Below, in pieces: positions 36,888 to 47,597 of a DNA stretch of 64,000 nucleotides. Source of the DNA: Chitinophagaceae bacterium (GTDB lineage Bacteria > Bacteroidota > Bacteroidia > Chitinophagales > Chitinophagaceae). The notes beneath the pieces are model-generated. The model worked only from the letters and a program-made list of their open reading frames with translations. It did not search any database and was not told where the DNA came from. The position numbers and the translations under genes were made by a program. The stretch covers positions 386,501-450,500 of the forward strand of contig JADKJC010000002.1 in NCBI GenBank assembly GCA_016722465.1, in the 5' to 3' direction. The stretch's first letter is position 1, and each line of letters begins with the position of its first letter.

Positions 36888-39800
36888 TTAAAAACCGAGG
36901 TTGAGACCAAATGAAATATTCTTTATCTGCGGAGCAGCATAAAAATCAGAACCCTGGTTGCGGTTTCCTGCCCTGTAGTCGGTATTCACTTCAGGATCCC
37001 ATCCCGGATAATCTGTAATGGTCAATAGGTTTACCGCAGTAACATAAAATTTGGCGCTGCTTAATTTTACACGTTTTAATATGCTTGAAGGAATGTTATA
37101 GGCAAGTGTAATATTTTTTAACCTGATATAATCAGCATCATATACATACCTGCTGGAAGCACTGATACCGTCAGCTCCATAGCCTCCGAGGCGCAACTGC
37201 GGAACATCAGTAACATCACCTGGCTTCTGCCACCTGTTCAACTGGTCACGTGTCTGGTTATCAAACCAGTCAAAGCCGGCAGTCATAAAACCACCTCCAC
37301 CGTTTTGTACCTGGTTGCCAAATACGCCCTGGAAGAGGAATGAGAATTCAATCCCTTTATAATTCAGGGTGTTTCCAAAACCAGCAATCATTTTCGGGTT
37401 TGGATTACCTACAATAAAGTTACCTGCATCATTATAAGAATTGGTAGTTGTTTTTCCATCCTGTTCAAAAAACAATGCATCGCCATTGGCAGGATCAACA
37501 CCGGCATACCTGGGACCATAAAACACGCCGATTGATTCACCTACGATCAATGAGTTGAGGTACCTTCCATCATTACCCGGAATAATGGTTTGATCGCCAT
37601 CCAGTTTCAATATTTTATTTTTATTGAATGACAAATTAATGTTGGACGACCACTTGAAAGTTTTAGAAATCACATTGTCTGTATTGAGTACTATTTCGAT
37701 ACCCTTATTTTCCATCGCACCAATGTTTACCGTTTTGTTGGTAAAGCCGGTAGTTGAAGGAACCGGAACATTATAAATAAGGTCTTCTGTTTTTCTCCTG
37801 TAATAATCAATTTCACCACTGATCCTGTTATTTAAAAATCCAAAATCAATACCGATGTCGATTTGATTTGACTTTTCCCATTTCAAATCGGGATTAGCAA
37901 TTTGGGTAGATACCAGGCCGCCCGTAGCATTGTAAGAAGATCCGCCCCACAGACCCAGGTGAGCAAAATCTCCAAAGCCATCTGCATTTCCTGTAAGCCC
38001 CCAGCTTCCCCTCAGTTTAAGAAAACTCAGCAGCTTTGATCCGCTAAGAAAATTTTCTTCTGACAATACCCAGCCGGCTGAAACAGCAGGAAAAAATCCA
38101 TAGCGGGTTTCACTGCCAAATACAGAGGAACCATCAACACGGCCACTCAGAGAAAATAAATACCTGTTGTTAAGTTTATAGTTAGCCCTTGCAAAATACG
38201 ACAGGAAGGCTGAGTTGGACTCTCTTGAAGTTCCACCCTTGATGAGACCTGCACTTGCCAGTTTACGCAGGGTTTCCACCGGGAACTGCTCTCCATAAAC
38301 ATTGGCGTATTCTGAATTGTATTTTTGATACGACATACCAGCCACTGCCTCCACATCGTGTTTGGCATTATATTTTTTCTTGTAGGTAAAGTAATTATTG
38401 ATGTTGAAATCGGTACCTCTGAACCAGTCAGACTCGCCGTAACCGTTAGAGCCATTTCCATAAGCTGTTCTGAAGCCATAGAACTGGTCATCATTTTGAT
38501 TTTGAATATCTATACCAAATTCAGAACGGAAAAAAAGTGATGGGGTAAAATTATACTGGCCAAAAACATTGCCGATGTTGCGGAAAGTAATGGACTTGAA
38601 TTTGCCATCTGTAAAATCAACATACGGGTTGCTGTAAGTGGTGGTTGGAGAGTTGTATACCTGCCCATCCAGGTTCCTCAGCGGTGTTATTGGTGACAAG
38701 GCAACAATTTGCATAGGGGTGGTAAATTCATTATCTACCGGTACCCTTCCTGCAACAGATTGAGTAAGGCTCAGATTAACACCGAGTTTAAATCTGTCAG
38801 AAACCATTTGTTCAAGATTCACCCTTCCGGAAAATCTTTTAAAGTTGTTTCCGATAAGGATTCCATCCTGCTTTGCATAAGCGAAACTGGTGTAGAATTT
38901 TGTTCTGTCATTACCGCCAGATGCAGAAAAATCGATGGATGCAGTGGAGGCATCATCATTAAATGCCAGTTTTTCCCAATTGGTATTGGTCTCTAATTTT
39001 CTCCAGTCACTCCAGCCAGAGTAACGGGTAAGCCTTCTTTCTGCAAACTCCAGCCACGAACCACTGTATTGTGCAGGGTCTGTTGGATCAATACCATCAA
39101 TATTATCACTGTTGGTGGCAGCTTCTCTCAGCAGGCTTACATATTCCGATGCATCTAAAAACCCACGCAAGTGAGTGGGTTTATTACGTCCATATTGTGT
39201 ATTTACCTGGAAATTGGTTTTACCCGATCTTCCTTTTTTTGTAGTGATCAACACTACCCCATTGGCAGCCCTTGATCCATAAATAGCTGCGGCAGATGCA
39301 TCCTTTAAAATATCAAATGATTCCACATCATTAAAATTAATATCAGCCAATGCATTACCAGAACCGGTATTAGTGCTGATAGGAACTCCATCAATTACAT
39401 ACAAAGGGCTGTTAGATGCTGATATAGAACCGGAGCCACGGATGAGTATTTTTACTCCCTCACCCACTTTACCATTGTTGGCTTCTACAAATACACCGGC
39501 AGCACGGCCCTGTAATGCCTGGTTAAAGTTTGTCACCGGCATATTCTGTACATCCGAACCTTTTACTTTGGCAATATTTCCGGTAAGGTCTTTTTTAATT
39601 TTGGTGCCATAGCCCACCACTACAATTTCATCAAGGTTTTTAGTACCGCTTGATGCCAATGCAACGTTCACCAGGTTGCCGGTAACTGTTACTTCTTTGG
39701 CAACATAACCAAGCGACGATACTACCAGCACAGCATTTTCCTGCACCGACAAACGGAACGTACCATTATTGTCTGTTGAAGTTCCATTGGAGGAACCTTT

Positions 39801-39935
39801 TACAACGATAGATGCATTTTGCAGGGCATCTCCTGTTTTGGAATCGGTAACCTTGCCTGTGATGATTGTTTGGGCCAGCAGTAACTTACCCGAAAACAAA
39901 AAGGCCATTACCAGTAGTGGTTTAATTTTTCTCAT
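36888..39935 (-). CDS. SusC/RagA-family TonB-linked outer membrane transporter
   Basis: A 1015-residue TonB-dependent importer. ATG 39935 (MRKIKPLLVMAFLFSGKLLL) gives a proper signal peptide; the frame is open further upstream but without one. Next is the carboxypeptidase-like N-terminal domain (GKVTDSKTGDALQNASIVVK), the TonB-box-like segment LDEIVVVGYGT, the plug with LIRGSGSISASNSPLYVIDG, and a beta barrel ending in ISFGLNLGF, with a final Phe as is usual. It forms a pair with the SusD gene 64 bp downstream. No glycosidase or sensor is next to the pair, so the substrate (carbohydrate or peptide) is unknown. Confidence 0.95.
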   Translation of the reverse strand: MRKIKPLLVMAFLFSGKLLLAQTIITGKVTDSKTGDALQNASIVVKGSSNGTSTDNNGTFRLSVQENAVLVVSSLGYVAKEVTVTGNLVNVALASSGTKNLDEIVVVGYGTKIKKDLTGNIAKVKGSDVQNMPVTNFNQALQGRAAGVFVEANNGKVGEGVKILIRGSGSISASNSPLYVIDGVPISTNTGSGNALADINFNDVESFDILKDASAAAIYGSRAANGVVLITTKKGRSGKTNFQVNTQYGRNKPTHLRGFLDASEYVSLLREAATNSDNIDGIDPTDPAQYSGSWLEFAERRLTRYSGWSDWRKLETNTNWEKLAFNDDASTASIDFSASGGNDRTKFYTSFAYAKQDGILIGNNFKRFSGRVNLEQMVSDRFKLGVNLSLTQSVAGRVPVDNEFTTPMQIVALSPITPLRNLDGQVYNSPTTTYSNPYVDFTDGKFKSITFRNIGNVFGQYNFTPSLFFRSEFGIDIQNQNDDQFYGFRTAYGNGSNGYGESDWFRGTDFNINNYFTYKKKYNAKHDVEAVAGMSYQKYNSEYANVYGEQFPVETLRKLASAGLIKGGTSRESNSAFLSYFARANYKLNNRYLFSLSGRVDGSSVFGSETRYGFFPAVSAGWVLSEENFLSGSKLLSFLKLRGSWGLTGNADGFGDFAHLGLWGGSSYNATGGLVSTQIANPDLKWEKSNQIDIGIDFGFLNNRISGEIDYYRRKTEDLIYNVPVPSTTGFTNKTVNIGAMENKGIEIVLNTDNVISKTFKWSSNINLSFNKNKILKLDGDQTIIPGNDGRYLNSLIVGESIGVFYGPRYAGVDPANGDALFFEQDGKTTTNSYNDAGNFIVGNPNPKMIAGFGNTLNYKGIEFSFLFQGVFGNQVQNGGGGFMTAGFDWFDNQTRDQLNRWQKPGDVTDVPQLRLGGYGADGISASSRYVYDADYIRLKNITLAYNIPSSILKRVKLSSAKFYVTAVNLLTITDYPGWDPEVNTDYRAGNRNQGSDFYAAPQIKNISFGLNLGF

Positions 39936-40204
39936 AAACAATTGTTTTAAAATATTCAGAAAGCAGTTAAGCCAATTTAAGACCAAAATTTTAATGCATC
40001 AAATAATTTATTCCCTTATTTAATGATATCCAAACTTTAAATTGATGTTTATAACTAACAGGACAAGAAAAATCAGGAAATAGTCTCCCATCTTAATAAT
40101 TATTTTTATTCCTCATCCAAAATAATATCCAGCGATTTTCACACATTCATGCGGTTGCCTTTTATAGCATTCTAAGTCATTTTTGTTTTCTAAAAAGTAT
40201 AACC

Positions 40205-40801
40205 ATGACAAACAACTTGATTAAGGCAGTTACACTTGCAGCCATTGTACTGGTGTCCTGCGAAAAAGAAAATGAGCACAAACCTCCTGTTGCAATTCCG
40301 GTACCCGAAATGGAATTAATAGACCTGCATGACACTGCTATTCGTTACGGAAAACCTGTGACCGTTATTGACCTGGATGGAGATAATCATTCCGACCTGA
40401 AATTTGCTGTGATACTCGTGGGTGACCCCATATTGCAACAGGACAAGCACCAGTACACGGTATCTTCCGGCGTCAACAGCAAACTGGCAGTAAACTCCAG
40501 TGAACAGGCGCCGGTAATGAATAAAGGTACAGTGATACCCCTGGCTGATTTTAATGGATACAAATGGTGGCTGGTTTCATCTGTAATGATGATACAAAGA
40601 ATTGAAAATATGAATGGTGCAATTATTTGGGAAGGGCACTGGAAAGATGCCGTAAAAAAATACCTGCCCTTTCAGCTTATCAAAAACAATCAACGCTACA
40701 ACGGATGGGTGGAACTAAGCGTGGATGTTTTACAGGAAAAAATTGTATTACATAAAATTGCCGTTAGCAAGGAAGCGGAGAGAGAAATAAAAGCTGGTTA
40801 A
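40205..40801 (+). CDS. Lipoprotein of unknown function
   Basis: A 198-residue protein with the lipobox VLVSCEKE, so it is anchored from Cys19. A Ca-binding-like run DLDGDNHSDLKF is at about residue 60, similar to single FG-GAP/EF-hand-type loops. The rest is beta-rich with no family I recognise. It is a single gene between SusC (divergent) and a bidirectional terminator. The 269-bp spacer upstream of it shows no clear motif. Confidence 0.7.
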   Translation: MTNNLIKAVTLAAIVLVSCEKENEHKPPVAIPVPEMELIDLHDTAIRYGKPVTVIDLDGDNHSDLKFAVILVGDPILQQDKHQYTVSSGVNSKLAVNSSEQAPVMNKGTVIPLADFNGYKWWLVSSVMMIQRIENMNGAIIWEGHWKDAVKKYLPFQLIKNNQRYNGWVELSVDVLQEKIVLHKIAVSKEAEREIKAG

Positions 40802-40861
40802 TTACTGTTTAATAGCTTTTATACTGTAGTTAAATTGAAATGATTTCAGCGAATGCACTGC

Positions 40862-40897
40862 AAAAAATAACCCCTCACTTTGGAGGGGTTATTTTTA
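40862..40897. terminator. Bidirectional terminator
   Basis: A 14-bp perfect stem AAAAATAACCCCTC/GAGGGGTTATTTTT with loop ACTTTG between convergent genes. Confidence 0.9.
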
Positions 40898-40915
40898 TCT
40901 TATCGTTAAAATATA

Positions 40916-42097
40916 CTATTGATCCACTTTCACGATCGGCATTACTTTAGTTTCAGTGCCAACCTGTAATTTAAGTGTGTAGCTTCCGCTTGCAAGGTTC
41001 GCCATGTTTAATTTATTTATATTGGCGCCTTTAAAGCCCTGTACCTGCGAAGTTAAAACCTGTTTGCCAGATGCGTCTGTTACAGAAATGATCACTTCTG
41101 TATTTTGCTCCAAATCAAAAGTTACATTCGCCAATGACTTAACAGGGTTTGGATAAACTCCCACTACAATAGCCCCTTTTGAATCCATACGCACACTCCT
41201 GATTTCGGTATACACAAACTTGCCATCCCTGTCTGTTTGTTTGATGCGGAAATAAATTACACCGGAAGAACGGATAGCAGATAGATTGTTTTGTGTGAAT
41301 GAATACACATTGCTTGCCCTACCATTATTATAAGCCGGCAATGTTGCTACACTTGAAAATTCAATACCGTTAAGGCTTTTCTGAATTTCGTAGCTGGCAG
41401 TATTGGCATCCTCGTTTTCAACCGCCCAGTTCAGTAAGGCAATATTGTTGTTCCGTGTAACAGTAAAATTTAAAAATTTAACCGGTACTACTGTAAACGG
41501 CTGCAGTGGTACAAATGAAGGACTTGTTGAAGCGTTATTGGTTGGAGGCAAAGCCGGCACTCCGTAGAACATTGTTGAATAGTCCGTGATATCTCCGGCA
41601 CCGTTTACCTGAACATACCAGTACATTTGCCCGTTAGGCCCCCCACTTGGAGAAACATCATCAAGCCTCATTCCTGAGAAAAAACTATTTGCCGAGAATG
41701 TAAATTCAGCAATTTGGTTATTAGTAGAATTAGCAGGCCATGTAGAAGTAGTCGTATTTACATTACTGGTCATAATATAAGAGTAATATGCCCTTCCACT
41801 AATAATATATGGATTGTTACCGTCCGTAGGTGCAATGTCAAGACTTGGGATCAAAGAAGTCTTTGTGATCTGTGCTTCTGTAGGGTTACCTGCTCCCTGG
41901 TCTGGAATACTAAAGGTCAGGTTGATATTTCCGAACAGGACATTCGTAAGTGCGGTTGAAGAATTATTCTTACCATATACCTGTACTTTATTACCACCCG
42001 GAGCCGGATCAGTGATAGTACCCTGAATCATTACCTGGGTAAATCCCTGAAAAGAACCCAGAGACAGAATAAGAGCGGAGATAATAAATTTTTTCAT
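40916..42097 (-). CDS. Secreted protein with T9SS sorting domain
   Basis: A 393-residue exported protein. A signal peptide (MKKFIISALILSLGSFQGFT) is followed by a cohesin-like or beta-sandwich region with TQVMIQGTITDPAPGGNKVQ, a fibronectin-like segment (VKFLNFTVTRNNNIALLNWA) and a C-terminal T9SS type A domain (VVGVYPNPVKSLANVTFDLE). The cargo probably ends on the cell surface. It lies 40 bp downstream of the large adhesin-like gene on the same strand, so the two likely form an operon. Confidence 0.85.
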   Translation of the reverse strand: MKKFIISALILSLGSFQGFTQVMIQGTITDPAPGGNKVQVYGKNNSSTALTNVLFGNINLTFSIPDQGAGNPTEAQITKTSLIPSLDIAPTDGNNPYIISGRAYYSYIMTSNVNTTTSTWPANSTNNQIAEFTFSANSFFSGMRLDDVSPSGGPNGQMYWYVQVNGAGDITDYSTMFYGVPALPPTNNASTSPSFVPLQPFTVVPVKFLNFTVTRNNNIALLNWAVENEDANTASYEIQKSLNGIEFSSVATLPAYNNGRASNVYSFTQNNLSAIRSSGVIYFRIKQTDRDGKFVYTEIRSVRMDSKGAIVVGVYPNPVKSLANVTFDLEQNTEVIISVTDASGKQVLTSQVQGFKGANINKLNMANLASGSYTLKLQVGTETKVMPIVKVDQ

Positions 42098-42137
42098 AAT
42101 CGTGATGTTATAGAATTAAGAACTTATGAGTCGTAAA

Positions 42138-43766
42138 TTAAAAGTTAGGTTGTGAAATGATGGCACCTTTAGCGCCTGCTAAAACAATGTTCAATAAGAT
42201 ATTTTCATCATTTCCCGGACCGGTATATTTAACCTGTCCATTCATATTGAGGTCACTGTTGTTGTATCCACTGATGATAGCACCTTTAACACCACCCAAT
42301 GTTGTGTTTAACAATTGATTTTCGTCATTACCCGGACCAGTATATTTAACCTGCTTATTTCCACTTGCATCACCAGCCCACATTCCAAAAGTAGTACTTG
42401 CTACTAAAGTGGCCATTACATTATTGGTAATCCCTACGGCATAAGCCTGTGCAAGGGAACTGGTAAAATCGTAATTGGTATTGGTAGTTTTCGCAAGTGT
42501 AAGTCCTGCAGCAGTTCTTACGCCCAAGTGGTTCCTGTGTCGAACTGAAACAAAATAACTGCCTGCAGCATTTCCAGCCATGTTAACAGGCGAAACACCA
42601 TCTACATCAACCACATCACCATCTCTTTGCAACAATGCAGCTCTTTGAGAAAGTACGGCATTGGAACCAGTGTTATGCAATTGCACCACCACCCAGTCAA
42701 CAATTGAATTAGCGGTAGATGCACCTGCAGCTGAACCTATGATTGAGGCCGTTGAAGTTTCTCCTCCACCGCTACCTCTTAAGACAGCAGTAATTACATT
42801 ACTTGCAGTATATGGCTCAGTAGTAGGTATCAAATTTCCTGAACGGAGTCCATCAGTCATTAAACCAGCAGAATAAGCTCCCTGTAAAAACACTTTAGGA
42901 GTAACAAGCAATGGTGAAAGTACTGGCCTTGTACCAACTGCAAAAGTTCCTACACTTGTTACAGCTGTACGTGTATAGGTATAAGGATTAGCTCCAACTG
43001 CAGCAGTCGTCTGACTGTTCAGTAAATCCCAGCCCTGTGTGGCACCCACTGTTGGTATATAATATGAAATTCCACTTCTTGTTCTGTCAAATCCAGATAA
43101 TTCATCAGTGCCGCTCCATGTAGCAGTCACGCTGAGGTTACTACCACCTGCAACAGCTTCTGAAACATCCCAGCTGTTATTCACTACTTCTTTTGTAAAG
43201 GCAGTTCCTGTTGTACCTGCGCTTAACACAGTAGCAAAGGCTCTTGCCCCAATACTATCGGCAGTACCGGAGTTTGATATTGCCAATGGGTTGTAGGCAG
43301 TAGTTGAATTTCCAATCGGGAAAGTAAAGGCTGCAGCACCGAGAGCGGCTTTAACCAGCTTACCAGTTCCGTTGGTAACCACATACTTTGCATTACTTGC
43401 ACCTGTAATAGTACCGGCGCTGGCAATAGAAAGATTATTATTTCCTAATAAAACCTTGCCGTTGGTAAACAGCAGGTCCCCGGCAACTTTGGCGTTACCA
43501 GTGAGTGTTACGTTAGAAGCATTGTCAACTTCTACATTCGGAACACTGAACCCATTCAGGTTTACATTTTGATTGGCAGTACCCTTCAGAATTACCTTAC
43601 CGGTACCCTGAATATCAACATTGCTGGTCACATCACCCTGTACAGTAACAGTGGCACCAGACTGAATAGTGAACGTAGCCTGGTCGATAAATAACTGGGC
43701 AGATGCAATATTGCAAATCACAGTTCCGCAGGCCAGTAGCGCAAGGCGTAAATTTCTCAGCTTCAT
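42138..43766 (-). CDS. Large secreted beta-repeat protein with C-terminal dockerin-like duplicate
   Basis: A 542-residue exported protein. After the signal peptide come beta-helix-like strands (SGATVTVQGDVTSNVDIQGT and similar), then a middle domain with LFTNGKVLLGNNNLSIASAG and a conserved block VVVQLHNTGSNAVLSQRAALL. The C-terminus carries two similar units, GNKQVKYTGPGNDENQLLN and NGQVKYTGPGNDENILLN, each followed by KGAIIS; they look like paired EF-hand or dockerin-type loops known from Bacteroidota surface proteins. It is probably surface-exposed and calcium-binding; its partner may be the 40916 product encoded next. Confidence 0.82.
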   Translation of the reverse strand: MKLRNLRLALLACGTVICNIASAQLFIDQATFTIQSGATVTVQGDVTSNVDIQGTGKVILKGTANQNVNLNGFSVPNVEVDNASNVTLTGNAKVAGDLLFTNGKVLLGNNNLSIASAGTITGASNAKYVVTNGTGKLVKAALGAAAFTFPIGNSTTAYNPLAISNSGTADSIGARAFATVLSAGTTGTAFTKEVVNNSWDVSEAVAGGSNLSVTATWSGTDELSGFDRTRSGISYYIPTVGATQGWDLLNSQTTAAVGANPYTYTRTAVTSVGTFAVGTRPVLSPLLVTPKVFLQGAYSAGLMTDGLRSGNLIPTTEPYTASNVITAVLRGSGGGETSTASIIGSAAGASTANSIVDWVVVQLHNTGSNAVLSQRAALLQRDGDVVDVDGVSPVNMAGNAAGSYFVSVRHRNHLGVRTAAGLTLAKTTNTNYDFTSSLAQAYAVGITNNVMATLVASTTFGMWAGDASGNKQVKYTGPGNDENQLLNTTLGGVKGAIISGYNNSDLNMNGQVKYTGPGNDENILLNIVLAGAKGAIISQPNF

Positions 43767-44040
43767 GGAGCAAATAGTTTATTGATTGTTAACAGTTAAA
43801 TTCTGAAAATTAAAAATACACACTAATCTGTAATATGAAAAACAAATTTAGTATTTGGAGCGGTACAGTTAGTAAACGGTGCACAAAAGATATAAGGATT
43901 TATGCTGTGAAGTTAAAGAACATTTTTGGTAAATGAATCCCCTAAAAGGGTGATTTTTATTTTTCAACCATATTTCCTTTAAATTCTGTTTGCAATTATC
44001 GTGTATTTTACCCGAAATTCGCATTTCTTAAAGATAAAAA

Positions 44041-45258
44041 ATGGTAATAGAAATAAAGGTTCCAACAGTTGGGGAAAGCATTACTGAAGTTACACTGGTA
44101 AAATGGATAAAAAAGACCGGTGACTGGGTGGAAAGGGATGAAGTGATAGCAGAACTGGAAAGTGAGAAGGCTACTTTTGAAATCAATGCAGAACAGGCCG
44201 GAGCCCTCACCACACTGGCTGTTGAAGGCGACAATATTAACATCGGCGATATAGTGTGCAGCATTGATACAGATGTCCCAAAGCCCGAAACCGCCCAGGC
44301 TACTACAGTAACTGCTCCGGTAGTCATTCATGCACCTGCGGTGACTAAAGAACCTACAAAAACAACTGAACCTGATGTAAAAGCTACCCCGGTTGCCGCA
44401 GCTATGATTGCTGATAGGAAAGTAGACCCGAAAACCATTGTGCCTACCGGAAGCAATGGAAAAATATTTAAACAGGATGTACTGGAAGCCCTTAGCCACC
44501 CCGGCAGAAAACCCGGCCTGGAATTATTCAGCAGGAATGTGAGACAGGAAAAAATGAGCAACCTTCGTAAAACAGTCAGCAGGCGCCTGGTGGAAGCTAA
44601 AAATACAACTGCTATGCTCACCACTTTTAATGAAGTGGATATGAGCGCCATTATGGAGATAAGAGCAAAAAACAAGGACAAGTTCAAGGAAATACACGGC
44701 GTAAACCTTGGCTTCATGAGCTTTTTTACCAAGGCAGTTTGTTTTGCATTGCAGGAATGGCCGGCAGTAAACGCCATGATTGATGGCGAGCAGATCCTCT
44801 ATAACGAGTATTGCGATATTTCCATAGCAGTATCTGCACCCAAAGGCCTGGTAGTTCCTGTGATAAGAAATGCAGAAAGCATGAGCATGGCCGAAATTGA
44901 AAAGAAAGTGGTGGAATTGGCCACCAAGGCAAGAGATAATAAACTTACGCTGGAAGAAATGAGTGGCGGAACCTTCACCATCACCAATGGCGGAGTTTTT
45001 GGCTCACTGATGAGCACACCGATCATCAATATTCCCCAGAGCGCCATACTGGGTATGCATAAAATACAGGAAAGACCAATGGCAATCAACGGCCAGGTGG
45101 TGATCAGGCCAATGATGTATTTAGCGCTTAGCTATGATCATCGCATCATTGATGGCAGGGAGTCTGTAAGCTTTTTAGTTAAGGTGAAAGAATTGCTGGA
45201 AAACCCGGCTTTACTGTTGTTTGGAAAAGACCCGGTAAAAAGCCTGCTTGAACTTTAA
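44041..45258 (+). CDS. odhB: 2-oxoacid dehydrogenase E2 (dihydrolipoamide acyltransferase, probably succinyl)
   Basis: A 405-residue E2 core enzyme. The lipoyl domain is at 1-75 with the modified Lys in [14 protein letters not shown] (Lys at about 43). A Pro/Thr-rich linker follows, then a peripheral-subunit-binding domain ([20 protein letters not shown]), and the catalytic domain with [16 protein letters not shown] (active His at about 367). [20 protein letters not shown] is typical of the succinyltransferase branch. It accepts acyl groups from E1; the sucA product is the likely partner although the gene is 26 kb away. Its promoter is not clear. Confidence 0.93.
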   Translation: MVIEIKVPTVGESITEVTLVKWIKKTGDWVERDEVIAELESEKATFEINAEQAGALTTLAVEGDNINIGDIVCSIDTDVPKPETAQATTVTAPVVIHAPAVTKEPTKTTEPDVKATPVAAAMIADRKVDPKTIVPTGSNGKIFKQDVLEALSHPGRKPGLELFSRNVRQEKMSNLRKTVSRRLVEAKNTTAMLTTFNEVDMSAIMEIRAKNKDKFKEIHGVNLGFMSFFTKAVCFALQEWPAVNAMIDGEQILYNEYCDISIAVSAPKGLVVPVIRNAESMSMAEIEKKVVELATKARDNKLTLEEMSGGTFTITNGGVFGSLMSTPIINIPQSAILGMHKIQERPMAINGQVVIRPMMYLALSYDHRIIDGRESVSFLVKVKELLENPALLLFGKDPVKSLLEL

Positions 45259-45316
45259 TTTCATTCATGAAAATAATTCTCCACGGCTGGTTAATTCCAG
45301 CCGCTGTTGTTAAAGC

Positions 45317-46516
45317 ATGAGCCGTTATCATTCTCATATCAATACTGCTTTAGGCCTGCTGAAATTGTATAAAGGCGAAATGCCATTCAGTATTTTCATC
45401 AAACAATTTTTCTCGAAAGAAAAAAAATATGGCTCTAAGGACCGTAAGCAAATTGCGGCGCTTTGTTACAGTTATTTCAGGGTTGGGCTGGCGTTCAAAA
45501 AACAACTCACTGAAGATAATTTACTGAAAGCTTTCTTCCTGACGAACACTGACCCATCATTATTGATAGAGCAGTTAAAACCTGCCTGGAGCCAGGCAAT
45601 GAATGCACCGGTTGAAGAAAAACTGGCCTTACTGAATGGAGTGATTTTACCTGCAGACATTTTTCCTTTTGCAGCAGCATTGAATGATAACATTGACGTT
45701 GATCTTCTTTCCAGATCGTTTTTTATCCAGCCTGGATTGTTTGTAAGGATAAGGCCACGCTGCAAAGCGGAGGTAATAGAGAAAATAAAAAATGCAGGTA
45801 TTGAACATCGTTTTTTTAAAGATCATAACTGTGTACAATTCCCTTCCGGAACAAGGATTGAGAACTTCCTGGAAACCGACAAAGAAGTAGTGATACAGGA
45901 TCTGAATTCACAACTGGTTTTAAATTATATCAGCAGCCACAAGGAAGAAATCGATCATCTTAGCACCACTCCACTCCAGGTTTGGGATTGTTGTGCAGCC
46001 AGCGGAGGCAAGTCTATTCTAATAAACGACCTGCTGCAGCAACCAATAAAACTCACCGTTTCTGATATCAGGCAGAGCATTGTTGCAAATCTCCGGGAAC
46101 GTTTTAAAAAAGCATCTATTGATCACTACGATCATTTTATTGCCGACATCTGCGATGCACAAAAAAAACTTCCTGCACAGCAATACAACATCATTATTTG
46201 TGATGCCCCCTGCACCGGCAGCGGCACCTGGAGCAGAACACCAGAGCAATTGTATTTTTTTGATCCGGCATCAATTGATTACTATGCAACACAACAAAAA
46301 AAGATTGTTCAAAATATACATCAGCGCCTGGATGATAATGGTTTGCTCTTCTACATCACCTGTTCTGTTTTCAAAAAAGAAAATGAAGCTGTCGCAGCAT
46401 TCATCAGTCAGCAACCCGGCATGCATTTGATTGAAATGAAAAACCTATATGGTTATGAGATGAAGGCTGACTCCATGTTTGTAGCCGTTTTTAAAAAACA
46501 GGCTCCTGCCTGCTGA
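45317..46516 (+). CDS. RsmB/NOP-type RNA (cytosine-5) methyltransferase
   Basis: A 399-residue SAM-dependent methyltransferase. SAM motif I is WDCCAASGGKSILINDLL at about residue 225. Motif IV is CDAPCTGSGTWSRTPE at about 294. Motif VI is FYITCSVFKKENEAV at about 345. The two catalytic Cys, one each in motifs IV and VI, are present, as is usual for rRNA m5C enzymes. The N-terminal region resembles the NusB-like part of RsmB but is divergent. It starts 58 bp after odhB on the same strand. Confidence 0.92.
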   Translation: MSRYHSHINTALGLLKLYKGEMPFSIFIKQFFSKEKKYGSKDRKQIAALCYSYFRVGLAFKKQLTEDNLLKAFFLTNTDPSLLIEQLKPAWSQAMNAPVEEKLALLNGVILPADIFPFAAALNDNIDVDLLSRSFFIQPGLFVRIRPRCKAEVIEKIKNAGIEHRFFKDHNCVQFPSGTRIENFLETDKEVVIQDLNSQLVLNYISSHKEEIDHLSTTPLQVWDCCAASGGKSILINDLLQQPIKLTVSDIRQSIVANLRERFKKASIDHYDHFIADICDAQKKLPAQQYNIIICDAPCTGSGTWSRTPEQLYFFDPASIDYYATQQKKIVQNIHQRLDDNGLLFYITCSVFKKENEAVAAFISQQPGMHLIEMKNLYGYEMKADSMFVAVFKKQAPAC

Positions 46517-46523
46517 AATATTA

Positions 46524-47450
46524 TCAGAAATAAAGCAAGTGAAATTTAATGGCTGAATCTTTTTTAAACTCCAAGGCAGGAGCAGGAATTTTTAGTGAAT
46601 TGGGTACAGAAAGTAACACATGCGGATCCATATTTTTATTATCGATCCGCCGTAGGTCAGCATCTATAGAAAAGAGATACCGGTGCTGCCGCCTGAATTC
46701 AGGGATAGTGATATTCCCGATTTTTGATGGATTGGTCCTTGCCCCAATCATTCCCCCGGCACCAATACCAAGGTTCACATTCAACCATTGAGGAAACGAA
46801 GTATTGCTTTTCATAAACGAGGCCGGATTGATCGACAGCCAGTAGGTTTGTCCATTGTAATCTTTCAGCCAGCTTTGCCATTTGTTTGCCCCCAGTTCAG
46901 CCGGGTTGTATTTGGAGTAAATGGTTTTGTGAAAAGAAAACTTCAGCCGGGCCCGTTGCTCTCCCCAGGCCAGTTGCTGTGCCACAAACAAAGCACTCCC
47001 TGTTATATTCGCCAGCATATCGCCTTTTGAAAAACCCCATTGGGATGAAAACCCATCAAATATTTCTATCATTGTTAGTAAACCAATGGCAGTTAAACCA
47101 CCCACCCAGGCAGCTTTCTTATTATCCACCCCACTCCACCGCATCATATCGTATTGTATAGCGCTGAAATTATATGCCGAAGTAGCATGCCCGATTTTGT
47201 CCATGCTCAGCCATTCCGCATTGTCGTTAAATAAATGGAACCTGCTCCTGGGGAATTTCTTGTACCATAAATAATGCAGGGCAATGGTTCCGGCAGTGGC
47301 AATGATGGATTCAGTGATGATCACAGCATTGAGCCGGCCATGGTTTACACCAGTATTTGGCTGGGCATTCAGCTGTTGAAAGCCAATTGCAACCATCAGC
47401 AATATTAAAAACAACCCCTTCGTTAGCTTATATAGTAATGCATGCCTCAT
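46524..47450 (-). CDS. DUF2279 exported protein
   Basis: A 308-residue protein. ATG 47450 (MRHALLYKLTKGLFLILLMV) gives a signal peptide; an upstream in-frame start at 47486 would add 12 polar residues. The region LSMDKIGHATSAYNFSAIQ, followed by EIFDGFSSQWGFSKGDMLAN, is the DUF2279 (YfiM-like) core with conserved Asp, His and Gly. It is probably attached to the envelope; the function is unknown. It is convergent with the methyltransferase gene (7 bp gap). Confidence 0.78.
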   Translation of the reverse strand: MRHALLYKLTKGLFLILLMVAIGFQQLNAQPNTGVNHGRLNAVIITESIIATAGTIALHYLWYKKFPRSRFHLFNDNAEWLSMDKIGHATSAYNFSAIQYDMMRWSGVDNKKAAWVGGLTAIGLLTMIEIFDGFSSQWGFSKGDMLANITGSALFVAQQLAWGEQRARLKFSFHKTIYSKYNPAELGANKWQSWLKDYNGQTYWLSINPASFMKSNTSFPQWLNVNLGIGAGGMIGARTNPSKIGNITIPEFRRQHRYLFSIDADLRRIDNKNMDPHVLLSVPNSLKIPAPALEFKKDSAIKFHLLYF

Positions 47451-47597
47451 TTTACAGTTGCAATGATAGAATATTTTCGTTTGCAAAAGATTTTACAGCC
47501 TCACAATATCTGTTGATAATTCTTCGTTTTATCCTATTAATGAAGCGAACCCGTTCATTTCATTTAATCCGTCATTTTTAATTAAACCCCATAAAGT

